From: Glandiceps talaboti
Lineage: Eukaryota; Hemichordata; Enteropneusta; Spengelidae
NCBI RefSeq assembly: GCF_964340395.1
Contig: NC_135565.1
Span: 7,631,742 to 7,695,741, forward strand
Direction of reading: 5' to 3'
DNA: 64,000 bases
The position numbers were made by a program, and so were the translations under genes. Below, piece by piece: positions 32,469-44,350 of this stretch (its first letter is position 1; every line of letters starts with the position of its first letter). The notes beneath the pieces were generated by a model. It searched no databases. It was given only the letters and a program-made list of their open reading frames with translations, and was not told where the DNA came from.

Positions 32469-32850
32469 ACGTACTTATATTTTTTTTCATTTCAAATGTT
32501 ATTGACATCTCAAGTCTACCATCATCACGATCTACACACTTATTACTAACACTGCTACATGTAATCATCTGGCTTGACATATATCTCTGTTGGTAAGATT
32601 ATTTAGCCAGATGATAAAATGTAGCAATGTTGGTAAGATTTTTGTTGAGCCAGACGATAAAATGTAGCAATATTAGTATTTGTTGAGCCTGACGATAAAA
32701 TGTAGCACTGTTGGTAAGACTTTGTTGAGCCAAATGGGTTGTGTAGCAATGTTAGTACGATATTTGTTGAATTAGACGATAGAATGTGGCAATATTAGCA
32801 CGATATTTCTTGAGCCAAATGATAAAATGATAGCACTGCTGGCAAGTATT
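32469..32850. repeat. ~43-60-bp degenerate tandem repeat ('aaaatgtagcaatgttggta')
   Basis: From about 32588 to 32845, five to six imperfect units carry 'gttggtaagattttt', 'gttgagccagacgata' and 'aaaatgtagcaat'. A related single unit occurs near 45298-45345. Confidence 0.7.
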
Positions 32851-32854
32851 AGTA

Positions 32855-32952
32855 GTAATAAATAAATAAAATAAAATAAATAAATAAATAAATAAATACA
32901 TACATACATACATACATACATACATACATACATACATACATACATACATAAA
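32855..32952. repeat. (AAAT)n then (ACAT)n microsatellite
   Basis: AAAT/AATA repeats followed by ACAT repeats. The same pairing recurs at 40910-41010. Confidence 0.93.
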
Positions 32953-33039
32953 CAAACGAATATGCCAGAACGTTATTCCAGTGTCATTGAACGCACACAG
33001 TACATTAATATTGCACTAGTACTACTATAATTTCATGAT

Positions 33040-34130
33040 GGTTTTTTCTTCCGTAAGGAGGAGATATATTTATGGGTGGAAGTCTGTGTGTCTGTGTGTC
33101 TGTCTGTCTGTCTGTCTGTGTCATCGTTTTCTCCATAACGACTTGCTCAATTCAAACGAAATTTTGAAGACGTATTTCGTAGGGTAATGGCAAGACTTGA
33201 TTAGGTTTTGGTAAATATCCCGTGAATATTAATGAGCGATTTACATAATCAATGATTTTCGGTAATTAGACTATATCTCAAGAATGCACACTTCGAATTC
33301 ATTATACCCTGGTACACACATTTGCGATACCAAAGCACACCTGTCCTGAAAATATTATTAATGTAGCTTTTAGTTTTAATAAGATATTGGCATATTTTTG
33401 GTACATTGTACACACGATCGTCATGGACATTAAAGGAGCTGTGTCATCGTTTTCTCCATAACGGCTTGCTCAATTCAAACGAAAGTTTGAGGACGTATTC
33501 CATAGGGTAATGTCAAGACTTGATTAGGTTTTAGTAAAAATCCCGTGAATATTAATGAGAAATTTACGTAATTATTGATTTTTGGTAATTAGGCTATATC
33601 TCAAGAATGCATGCTTCAAATTCATTATAACTTGGTACACACATTTGCGATTCCAAAGCGCACCTGTCCCAAAAATATTACTAGTTTTAAAAAGTTATTG
33701 GCATATTTTCGATTGGCCAAAAAAAAAAGAAAAAAATAGTTTCTCGTCAGGAAATGTCGTCTAAAGTGGTGCGACTTTATCACCATTTTCTAAAACATGA
33801 CTAGCTCAATTCAAAAGAAATGTATTGCATGTGTTCTGTAGGGTAGTGACAAGAACTGATTAGGTTTAAGTAAACATCCCAAGAATATTAACGAGAAATT
33901 TACATAATTAATGGTTTTCAGTAATTAGGCTATATCTCAAGAATGCACACTTCAAATTCAATATAATTTGATACATGCATTTGCGATACCAAAGCGCACT
34001 TGTCCTGAAAATATTATTGATGTAGCTTTTAGTTTTGATAAATTATTGGCATATTTTTGTAGGCCACTAAAAAGGAAAAAATAGTTTCTCGTCAGGAAAT
34101 GTTGTCTAAAGTGGTACAACGATGCGCTTA
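33040..34130. repeat. Three tandem copies of a ~330-bp repeat, with CTGT-rich leader
   Basis: Three units begin near 33120, 33440 and 33778. Each carries 'tcatcgttttctccataacg', 'cgtgaatattaatgag', 'gtaattaggctatatctcaa' and 'gcatattttt'. The array starts with a TCTGTGTG/CTGT microsatellite near 33085-33120. The same phrases recur in the 41750-42900 repeat, which also begins with a CTGT tract, so both belong to one family. Confidence 0.8.
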
Positions 34131-35548
34131 TTTTTTTTTTTTTACATTCTCAACAAATGTCACAGTACATGTTGTGGTTGGCCAGGAGATCACTAACAGC
34201 AATGAGCAAATAACAATCAATGAGAAAAAATAAATTATTGCATATGTTCTGTTGTATTCCAACAATTGTCTGTAGGAACGACAGTCTCAAAACTTTGCCC
34301 TTACAGAAGACATTCAGTTTACATCTGGTATGTAAGTATTTTTACTCGAGTAACCTAACGTATAATCTCAGCTTGATCCACTGTAAACTTAAATTGAATA
34401 TACCAGCATGCACATCGTACATATATGGCAAAGATAGACAAATAAATACATATATGCTTAAAAAACCCAGCTAAATTCACGTAACATTGCCCAAATAATG
34501 TCCGTCATCAAAGTGTTTTTATACTGGTTCATACAGTATTGTAGAGAAGGACGAAACTTCGAGACACACCGACACATTACGAATGAAAAGAAAATACAAG
34601 TAATTGTGATACATTGTGATACACTGTTATTACCGGACACATTGCAATAAGACTGCTTAAAGTGCAGCATATTACATTTCCCCGCGGACTACAATAACTT
34701 CAGTGGTAATGTGTTACATCTGCTCTCTACACTGCATGCATAGTGATTGGTTAAGTAAACATGAAATATGCATAAGATACTGGTATATAATTGGTAAACG
34801 CAAACACCCCCGGGTATCACATTACGCGGCGGAAGGAAAACGCCAACACATCCAACCCCAATATTACATAAATATTGTATCACTAATGATTTTCACTGTA
34901 CCGTGATGAGCTTAACCCTACCCTCTGCGCTAACTTGGGGGCCCAGCTCTCGAGACTATCAACCTCTCCACAACTATATCATACAAACAACACGACGTAG
35001 TGTAGATATGGAACTAGTTATATTGTTATGTTATTGTTATTTTTTGTTTATTAAGGTGTCATGATTAGGTGGACTTAACAAATTATACAGTACTAAAATA
35101 AAACTTACAAAAAATAGCCACATCCAGCCCTCTGGCAAAGAATATCAAATTAGATAAATAAATAAAATAAATAAATATCACATACGTCTCTGTTGTAAAT
35201 AAAGTTTTTGGTAGTAACACATTCTAACGTATTTTGGCTTTGTTTTTTCTTAGCGAATGTGATAAATGTTCATAATTTCAAGTTTTGGATATTCATTTTA
35301 ACCTTATACTTTACAAGTGAAAATGCATTAATTTCCGAGTCCACAACATATTTTTTCCAAGTCAAGTTTGACTTCAAAATACTAGATATACATTACCGAT
35401 AGTTTGGAGTAAAAATGAATCGGAGGGAGGACACGTGTGATACTAAACACTATCTGATCTATTTTAGGGTTTTATCTTCATACATTTTTTTTTATATTTT
35501 ACTGATAAAAATGCAACATTGCAAGACCTTGTTGGCATTATGTTAACT
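34131..35548. other. Intergenic DNA
   Basis: No exon recognised. Short frames on both strands have no domain signature. AAAT repeats lie near 35152-35176. Confidence 0.5.
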
Positions 35549-35564
35549 TTACTTTGAAATAAGA

Positions 35565-35982
35565 AATGGATGAATGAATGGATGGATGGATGGATGGATG
35601 GATGGATGGAAGAATGAATGAAGGAATGAATGAATGAATAAATAAATAAATAAATGAATGGATGGATGGATGGATAGATGGATGGATGGATGGATGGAAG
35701 AATTAATGAATGAATGACTGGCTGGCTGGATGAATGAATGGAAGAATGAATGGATGAATGGATGGGTGGATGGATAGATGGATGGGTGGGTGGATGGATG
35801 GATGGATGGATGGATGGATGGATGGAAGAATGAATGAATGAATAAATAAATAAATAAATGAATGGATGGATGGATGGATGGATGGATGGAAGAATTAATG
35901 AATGAATGAATGACTGGCTGGCTGGCTGGCTGGCTGGATGGATGGATGGATGGAAGAATGAATGAATGAATGAATGAATGAA
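35565..35982. repeat. (GGAT)n/(GAAT)n compound microsatellite
   Basis: About 400 bases of GGAT and GAAT tetranucleotides with AAAT and GGCT blocks. Block order partly repeats every ~200-250 bases. Two minus-strand frames of ~200 codons over it are His/Ile/Ser/Pro repeat translations. Confidence 0.95.
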
Positions 35983-35999
35983 TATGAACAGGAAAATGG

Positions 36000-38900
36000 A
36001 CGAAAATGCATGCAATAGGACGGCAGACATCAAATGCGTTAGATATGGCGAATGCAGCAATTGTATATTGTACATTGCATCGACAGCTTGTGTGCTTTAA
36101 CCTTTGTAAATCGTATAGCGTTCCGTTTTCCCTTTCAAAACTCCGTTGTATTATTGTATTCACATAACCTATCACAAACCAATCAGGCTAAAATCTTCTT
36201 CTCAAAAACTCCAGGCATCTCAAACATGTATCTTTTCGCTATTGAAATCTGCATGCCTGCAAACATAAAACGCTGCCTTTAATTTGAAATAATGTCACAA
36301 AATCACCATTAAATCGTTTTGCTATATACATTTGCCTTTAGCTATTCAAAGAAAGAGCTAGAGTACGCAGTTAACGATGGTTGCATAAAGAGCTACTTAT
36401 ATAACTGCGAGCTTGTAGGACAGAGTAATTTTTTCAGGAAGCCGTGATATGCTTTCTACGTTAACCGTTGTCACGACTATATCTTAATATCGAATGTAAC
36501 CACGCCGAAACCAATGAGTATCTGCAAATGCTACACTTTAAAGACAGCAAGATTTCATGAGTACAATTTCTTGCGACATTTCGTCTAAATGCAATGAACT
36601 AACGTACCACCATGCATACCTTCAAATACATATAGCAAATGCAGATATCACAACGTTGGTGCCTGCATGTCTACATATAAGTGTAGAACATTTTAATGTT
36701 CATTCCCCATTTTGACAAAATGTAGCAAGAAATTGCGAAACTTGCTATCTGAATGTGTAGAATGTACAGTTTCTTATTTTGGTTTGTGCAAGATTTTATC
36801 AAACAGCCAGAAAACCAGTTAACACTAATATGAAACAGATAGTAATATAACATCATACAATGTCTGGATATGACCTGGTAATACAGTAGGGCCCCTCTTC
36901 TGATTTGGTGCCGAAAAAAGTAGCTAAGTAGTAATCGAATCAGACTTTGATCATTCTGAATAACAATAAATAACGTTTTTTAATGGTTTAAGTTATGATA
37001 AGTACTTTTCAGATAGACTCATGACAGTGAAAACATTGCAACTTTCCTTAGTTGTTTTATGCAACTACGTGAGTACAAGACTAAATATGCACTGGCATTA
37101 AGGTAGAATGGCCTCTTGGAAGAATTTCGCTGGAAATCAAAGTTAGAATCGCTCCAAACTTCGTCATATGGAAGCTTGTTTCTGGCCCTTTTTAAACAAT
37201 ATGACATTTTTGGGGTCCACCGTCTTATTTGCAAGGAAATCGGCAACCTTTTATTTTCCCATACAATTAACACATGACTTTGTGGCCATATTGGATTCTA
37301 AAATTATTCAAATTTGACTTCTAGGTATACAGATTACACTGTGACCTCTGCTTGTTCCCCCGATTTTAATTGAGGAAGGGTTGAAGCTTCCATGAACTAA
37401 TTAACAGCAGATGATTAAACAGTCTATTTCCCGAGTGCATTTTAGGCTATCGCAAAAAGGATTGTTAATGCTGGGGTTTCTTTAAGACAGTCTAAAATTA
37501 GTTATCTCCAAAACTTCCAAACGATGTTCACAACACCAAAATTATACAAAAATTCCATGAAAAGCTTTCTACAATTTAAAAAGTACTTGAAAGTCGAAAT
37601 AGGCTTGAGTGTGTATTTAAAGTTGATACCGGTGAACTGAGCGGTTTTTTTTCCTTCATATGGACACTGCAGAGGTTTAATGTAATGAACGTCTCGGAAA
37701 TGTAGGACTTAAATTTTTCCTGTTACTATGATCAGGAAAAGTGTAATCGATTTTAAGAAAAAAAAACGGTGTTCATGATTTTTAATGGAGAAGGTGATTT
37801 GTTCAAGAAGCCGCATGATACCTATATTATGTTGAATGTGTCAAATTACTCGCACTTAACTGGTTTGCTGCATATGGAAATGCACAAATACCTTTGAATA
37901 TCACCATGGCAATAAGCTACCTTTGTGTTGATTTCTCCACTGTTGAAAATAGTGAGGAATAGTATATAGTGACGAATAGTATAAAATACTGAAAGTCGCA
38001 GGCTAAGATCGATGGCAAAAACCCGGGGAAGGGGGGGGGGGAGTACTACCATAGAAAGGTATACGGGTTGGTACTTCCCAAATGAATCACTTTTGCTCGA
38101 AACAGGTCTCTAAAGATTGGTTGACATTTCATCGAAAATTTCTCTTATCATACTATTGGTACTTTAGAAATACCTTCAGAATAAAGGTAATTATCCGGAT
38201 GATTGCTATTGGATATCCTTATATATCTGGGTTATTTAATTATACAACTTTCAGATTTTTTGAATCTGGGCAGCATACCCCTTCTCAAAATTTGGGTGGC
38301 GGATGGGGTGGGTGTGGGGGTACTGCGAACGTCTGCTAGGTCTACGAGACAGTCTTCTACAGAAAGTAACAGTGAATGCCTACATTTGAAAGTCTTAATT
38401 TCTATCCGACTATAACCATCTCCCAATATAAGGTTTGTTTGCATGTATGTATGTACGTCGAGAATATCTCATTCTTCTTTGTCACGATGTACACATTTTG
38501 GAATCATCCATCCTAGTGTTCGAGTTCCTCTTCATGTTATCAATTTTAATAATTTTATTTCATGGCGGGATAGAAGTGATATTCTTGTTTCTATTAAAAC
38601 TGACTGACTTTATACATGTAACGTTAGCGATGAATAAGACGTTTGCTAAATTCGTTGAATCACTCACGAGGTGGAATATTCGCCAGACAGTAGAGTGGTC
38701 TCCTTTGGTAATGCAATGTATTTTTATTGTACAAATTTGATTCTGTCACACGTTTTGATAGTTGACCATATCTACATAACATAATTGTCATAACTACTTA
38801 TGCCACTGTAGGACATACAAAATAATACAAATTCACCAATATTTTTGATAATCTGAAGATGTACTTGTAACTTGTTGATGGAAATGACAACCCTACATAG

Positions 38901-39655
38901 ATAACGAACCACTTAAAGGACAATCGCACCATGTCATACAAGCTCAACAAAACTTTTAAAATTCGTTTTGAAAAAAAACCCCTCCACTTCCCCTAAACGA
39001 ACCTTCACAAGTGCTACATCGACACATTTATATATGATGTAAACCAAAATTGTAGCGGTCACACCACCACTACTACGATCGATGCAATGTGAAAACATGA
39101 TGGGAAAGACAGTAAAACACTACCGGGAAACCGACACTGTATATCTCACATTAGCAGTACATTTTATTGAACTTTTATCAACATCTCAGTAGTAAATACA
39201 GTACCTGTTATCAATGAAGGCGTGAAAGCTTTCGAAATTTGGTTAGAAGTGCAAAAATGAAGTTTTCGTCCCTAAATATGTGTGCGAGCTCTTGTTAGAA
39301 ACGACAGTCGATAATTTAGTCACAATTTGTCGTACACTACAGAATTAGCTGGATAGAAAACAGTAGCGGAGACATTCAGTGTTGACGCAAGACAGGCTCA
39401 GCATTTTCAGGGGAAATATCAAGTATACTTCTAAAATCAAATATGTCGTGTCGCTTGTTTTGATCAACGTTAACGCAATATTTCCCCTATTCAGATTCCC
39501 CCTTCAAAACGGACCCAAAGATAGGTAACAGCTTCTTTAGTTCCTATTTGGAGTTTTCCTTACAACAGTGAACATAATATACCTTATGATTTTTACGATT
39601 GCTTGAATGTTTTTTCTTCTAAATTTTGTTATTTTTATAGAAGCGAGATCCAAGC

Positions 39656-39697
<42 letters not shown>

Positions 39698-40900
39698 AAT
39701 TAATAATATCAACTTAAATGACGATAGCGATAATTTCATTTGTAAAATGTAAAAACATGTAAGAAAATACCTTTCGTAGAAATGTTGGTTGTCGGATGGA
39801 GATCCTAAAGATGCAACTGATGTTTCTTCATAGCTAATAATACATATAAGAGAGCGTCACTGCACAGTACGAAACGTTAATCGGTTTCTGGATCTCCGAA
39901 CCCTTTATCTGGCTGTTTTAAACATCACACTAACAGCATACCTCATAATCGTGCCAAGTCATCAGTTAGAACCACGAGGGCTGATGAATCTATGATAAAC
40001 ATGTGATAGCGTCATATCGCCTGCATCAGTGGGGTTGGCTTGTGCGCATGATTGCCATTTTTTAGATACAGCAATGACAAAGTGAGTAGGTACTGATATA
40101 TGAAGGTGCTTTGCCATTTTTTAGATGCACCAATGACAAAGTGAGTAGGTACTGATTTCCTATACAGATATATGAAGGTATGTTGAACTGAACTTGAACC
40201 CTGTCAACAATTTATTCCACATCATAACTAGGAGAACTTAAAAAAAAATTGGATTTTGAACTGAATTGTTGTTTAGCAGAGGAAATTCATAACACCTCTT
40301 GCGATGATCTAAAAAAAACGTCGGTCGACTTAATAACGCTCCATCCCAGTTCCTTTGTTATTATCCCTTCCCCCTACCCCAACCACTGAAGTATGAGCTA
40401 TAACCTACCCTGACAAGATGTCTTTGAGACATACTTCTCCCGACAATTCTATGGACTGTTGTCATGCAATTGCCTTTCATCTATAATTATCCTTTAACTT
40501 CAATACGAAAACATCACTTCCGCCTAACACAAAATACCGGAGATGAGATATGAGGTTTATTTTTTCAATAACATGTTTGTCACACTCTTAACAATATAAA
40601 ATCATGTCTCGTTTCACTGAACATCTTATATGTTTGCACATATTAATTCGCTGTCTGCGTGTGCCTTCTACACGGAAATATTTTCTAGACTTTTAAAATG
40701 GCACAATCTGAGTTGTTAAACCTAAATTATATACATGTGAAATACATAAAACCTTGATTACACTATTATAGGATATCTTTTTAAAGTACGTATACGCTGT
40801 GCATCTGTGACTCTTTGTGCCAGTTTGTCCCTTTTTTGTTTGTTTTTCTGTGTACGTAATCTTGCAACAGATTTCATTGGGAGAACAGTGTTTAAGCACT
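36000..40900. other. Intergenic DNA, no gene supported
   Basis: A foldback-like copy of the 'atgtagcaagaaa' dispersed element lies near 36540-36760. Poly-G at 38029-38041, a G-rich segment at 38293-38323 that could form a quadruplex, a CAA repeat at 39657-39698 and a ~60-base tandem duplication at 40057-40178 are visible. The 101-codon plus frame at 38435-38740 starts at TTG and is hydrophobic but unrecognisable. Confidence 0.5.
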
Positions 40901-40917
40901 GAAATGAAAGATAAATA

Positions 40918-41140
40918 GATAAATAACTAAATAACTAAATAAATAAATAAATACATACATACATACATACATACATACATACATACATACATACATACAT
41001 ACATACATAAAAAGATACCCAAAATTAAGAAAACGTGGTCATTTTAAAAACTAGAAAAACAGCAGCAATAACAACAGCCTCTGTAACAACAACAGCAGCA
41101 ACAACAACATCAACGACGACGACGACGACGACGAAAGTGA
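40918..41140. repeat. (AAAT)n, (ACAT)n and (CAA)/(ACG)n microsatellites
   Basis: AAAT then ACAT repeats to ~41010, followed by interrupted CAA/CAG repeats and an ACG run near 41110-41134. The Thr-rich frame here is an artefact. Confidence 0.88.
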
Positions 41141-41749
41141 CGTCGACAAAAACATCCTTTAATGGTAACGACAGTAAAACCAATAATCATCAACATACAA
41201 AGCAATCAATAATGACATATACCTATACATTTACTGACATTTACATGTGGGTATTTTCCATAAAACCCTGACATTTACGAACTTTCATGATTTTGACAAG
41301 AATGGTATACGTAGTGCTAAATATATAAACAGGGCTAGACGCCCGAGTATAACCATGATTCGTATTAGCTATAGTGTAGAAATCATCCTAAATGGAATCT
41401 CTTAGATTACAATATGAGATTTATTGGGGATGTCGTTCCATGTTTCCATTATAACAATGTATTTAAGTACAGTCAATATGTTGTGTGTTCAAATCTGTAT
41501 CATACTAATAATACCTTACCAAGGCACAGCGTATCTTTAGGAATTATGCACGATTGTATAAGTAGGGGTTAACGTTACCATGGTAACCGTTTGCCAATCT
41601 GTTTAAAGGCACATAAATATCATTCTTGAAGATAGCAACATACCCTAAGCGAAAAGTAATCAGTGGAAGTTTGAGTACCAAGTGGGCACTAAGACAATTT
41701 GAAGGGTTAGTCCCTACATATCAGTTATTTTTTTTAAAATCTTTTTTAA

Positions 41750-41791
41750 ACTTCATTTGTACCTCCCTGTAGGGCGAGGTTATGTTATGCT

Positions 41792-41840
<49 letters not shown>

Positions 41841-43060
41841 GTCTGTCTGTCTGTCTGTCTGTCTGTATGTCTGTCTGTCTGTCGGTCGGTCGGTCGGACT
41901 GTCTGTCCGTGTATGTCTGACTGTGGACACGATATCTAAAAGATTACTGCATCGGTTCTAATGAAACTTGCTACACTTCGTCCATCTGCTAATCACAAGC
42001 ACTGATTAGACTTTGGTAAATTTCCAGTGAACTTAAATAATATCATGTGCATGATTAATAATGATTTAGTAATTAGGCTATATCTTAAGAATGGCCACTT
42101 CAAATTCAAAATAATTTGGTGCATGTGTCCATCGTGACACGGCGCACATGTTGTGTACAGTCTGTTAATGTACATGTAGTGTATAGTTTTAATGAATAAT
42201 TTGCATAATTAACGATTTGTAGTAATTAGGCTATATGTTAAGAATCCACACTTCAAATTCTGCAACATTTGGTACATACATCAACCATATTAAGCACACG
42301 TCCTATAAAATCTGTTGGCATAGTAATTAGTTTTAATGAGAAATTTGCAAAATTAATGATTTTCGGTAATTAAGATACATCTTAAAAGTGCACACTGCAG
42401 ATTCCTGAAAATTTGGCACATACATACCTCTACCATGACTAAGCACACATATCCTACAAAGTCTACTGATAAAGTTTTTAGTTTTAATGAGTAATTTGCA
42501 TAATTAATGATTTTCGGTTTTAAGCTATATCTTAAGAATGCAAACTTCAAATTTCATTTCACATGGTACATACATCAACTATTGCAAATCACACGTGTTT
42601 GATGTAGAGTTTTTTATGAAGTATTTCATTGTGATGTTTAATTTGCGTAAATAAACATTGTTCATGATTAGGCAATATCGTTAGAATGCAAACTTTAAAT
42701 TTCTGATAATTTAGTGTATGCATTGATGGTAAGAAGTGGATGTCATGTTGTGCCCTTTAAAGCTTGTTGATATAGCTTATAGCCTTTATCGTTAATTCCA
42801 TAATTAATGATTTTTTGATACTTAGGCAATGAGTTAACTGTGCAAGCTCGAAATTTCATATAGTTTTATATAATTGTCAAATTAAAGAGTACAGCATGTA
42901 TGATACTAGTGCAACAGATTAAGGCCATTTTGTAGAAGAATCGTTCAAATAATGATACAAACTTGAAACTTTGCCTAAATATTCCCATTTGGTTATTTTT
43001 TTAATTCATCCGATGTGACATTTGAAAATCCAATATGGCGGTCATTTTCCAAGATGGCCG
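41750..43060. repeat. CTGT microsatellite followed by ~160-bp diverged tandem repeats
   Basis: A CTGT array (about 41792-41895) leads into five or six imperfect units. Each carries 'gtaattaggctatatcttaa', 'gaatgcacacttcaaattc' and 'atttggtacatacatcaac'. Arrangement and phrases match the 33.0-34.1 kb repeat, so both are copies of one composite repeat family. The right end is near 'caatatggcggtcattttcc' (about 43032). Confidence 0.78.
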
Positions 43061-43279
43061 TCAAATGCCAGTCTGAATCTTTCAAATTTTGTGTGTAGTG
43101 TGACCTAAATGTCGGATCTTGGTAATGGTGGTATCGATTTATAAGTTTTCAAACATATCCAAATTGATTATGATGGTATAAAAACCGTCAGGTAAGCCTT
43201 TGTAATAAAAAGGGCAAATGGTGCCCTGTGACATGGAGAAACTCATTTAAAACTTACATTTACGTTTGCTTTTCAAAGA

Positions 43280-44350
43280 TTAGACATATTACCTCAAAGG
43301 TTATGAATAACCTAGAAACTCCAGATCAGCCAGGAGGAAAATCCCAAGGACTCCCTCACCCCAGAGGTCACTCATGTATTCAACCACCAATCAGATACAC
43401 CAACCTTGTTACTGTTATAATGGTATTAAACTGTTCTTAAATATTCCCACTCTATGCTAATTTGAGATGATATTCCCTTTTAAAGATGTGAAATGTTTGC
43501 CGAGATAGTCTAAAATTGCCTTAATACTCCAAATCTCCCCTACCAATGATACTACCATTATATGTGCTGACCTTTATTATAATGATGCTATTTAACTTTT
43601 TAAGAACATATTTCAACCCTATGTAAGTTATAAAGAATAGTTTCTGATACTTGATGATGCCGTCTTGTAAAGCTTGGAGGTCAATGCTTGAAAGTGTCTG
43701 AATAGCTTAAAATTGGCTTTAAGAGTGAAAAAGCCGAGGGCTTCTAAGAGAGACCACCTAGAACCCCCACATGAGGTATACACATCCCAGTCTCAAGCCC
43801 TTCCCCCTACCTCTTACTGTCAAGATGCTATTAGACTATATTTCAAAAATATTTCAACCCTGTGTAGTTGCTTTTGACATGTTGATGTTGTTTTGCAAAG
43901 CTTGGCAATTATTGTCTTAAAGTGTCTGAACAGTTTCAAAATTGACTTTTAATAGTAAAAATCATCCAGGGCTTCTAGGAGGAGACCCCCAATGACCCCC
44001 CCCCCCCACACACACACACACATACGCGATGTACATATTCCATTCTCAAGCTTTCCCCCTACCTTTCACTGCCAAGATGCTATTAAACTCCTTTTGAGAT
44101 ATATTTACCCTGTGTACTCAATAATTATATGACAGTGCTTCCCTGCTGGGATCTTATCTTTGCGAGACAGTCAAGCAGTGAACGATCAAAAAATACCTGT
44201 CATGTGAATGGTGGGGGGTCATGTTTTAGAATTAAGTGATAGGGGAGGGCAGTCTGTTTTTGGTTTTATAGATGGGGGGAGGAGTCAGTGAGTTTTTGCG
44301 CCCCGATGGAACCCCCCCCCCCACACACACACACACACCCGCCCAGGCTG
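43280..44350. repeat. ~300-bp imperfect tandem repeat, three to four copies
   Basis: Repeated phrases include 'gcttctaggaggagaccccc', 'cccctacctcttactg', 'caagatgctattaaac', 'atttcaaccctgtgtag' and 'ttgcaaagcttgg'. They recur at roughly 300-base spacing, with poly-C/CA runs at 43997-44022 and 44309-44338. No coding potential is seen. Confidence 0.7.

Noticed and set aside
35464-36175. Two ~200-codon His/Ile/Ser/Pro frames
   Set aside because: Translations of GGAT/GAAT tetranucleotide repeats.
38435-38740. 101-codon hydrophobic plus-strand frame
   Set aside because: Starts at TTG, has no signature and no conserved membrane-protein pattern.
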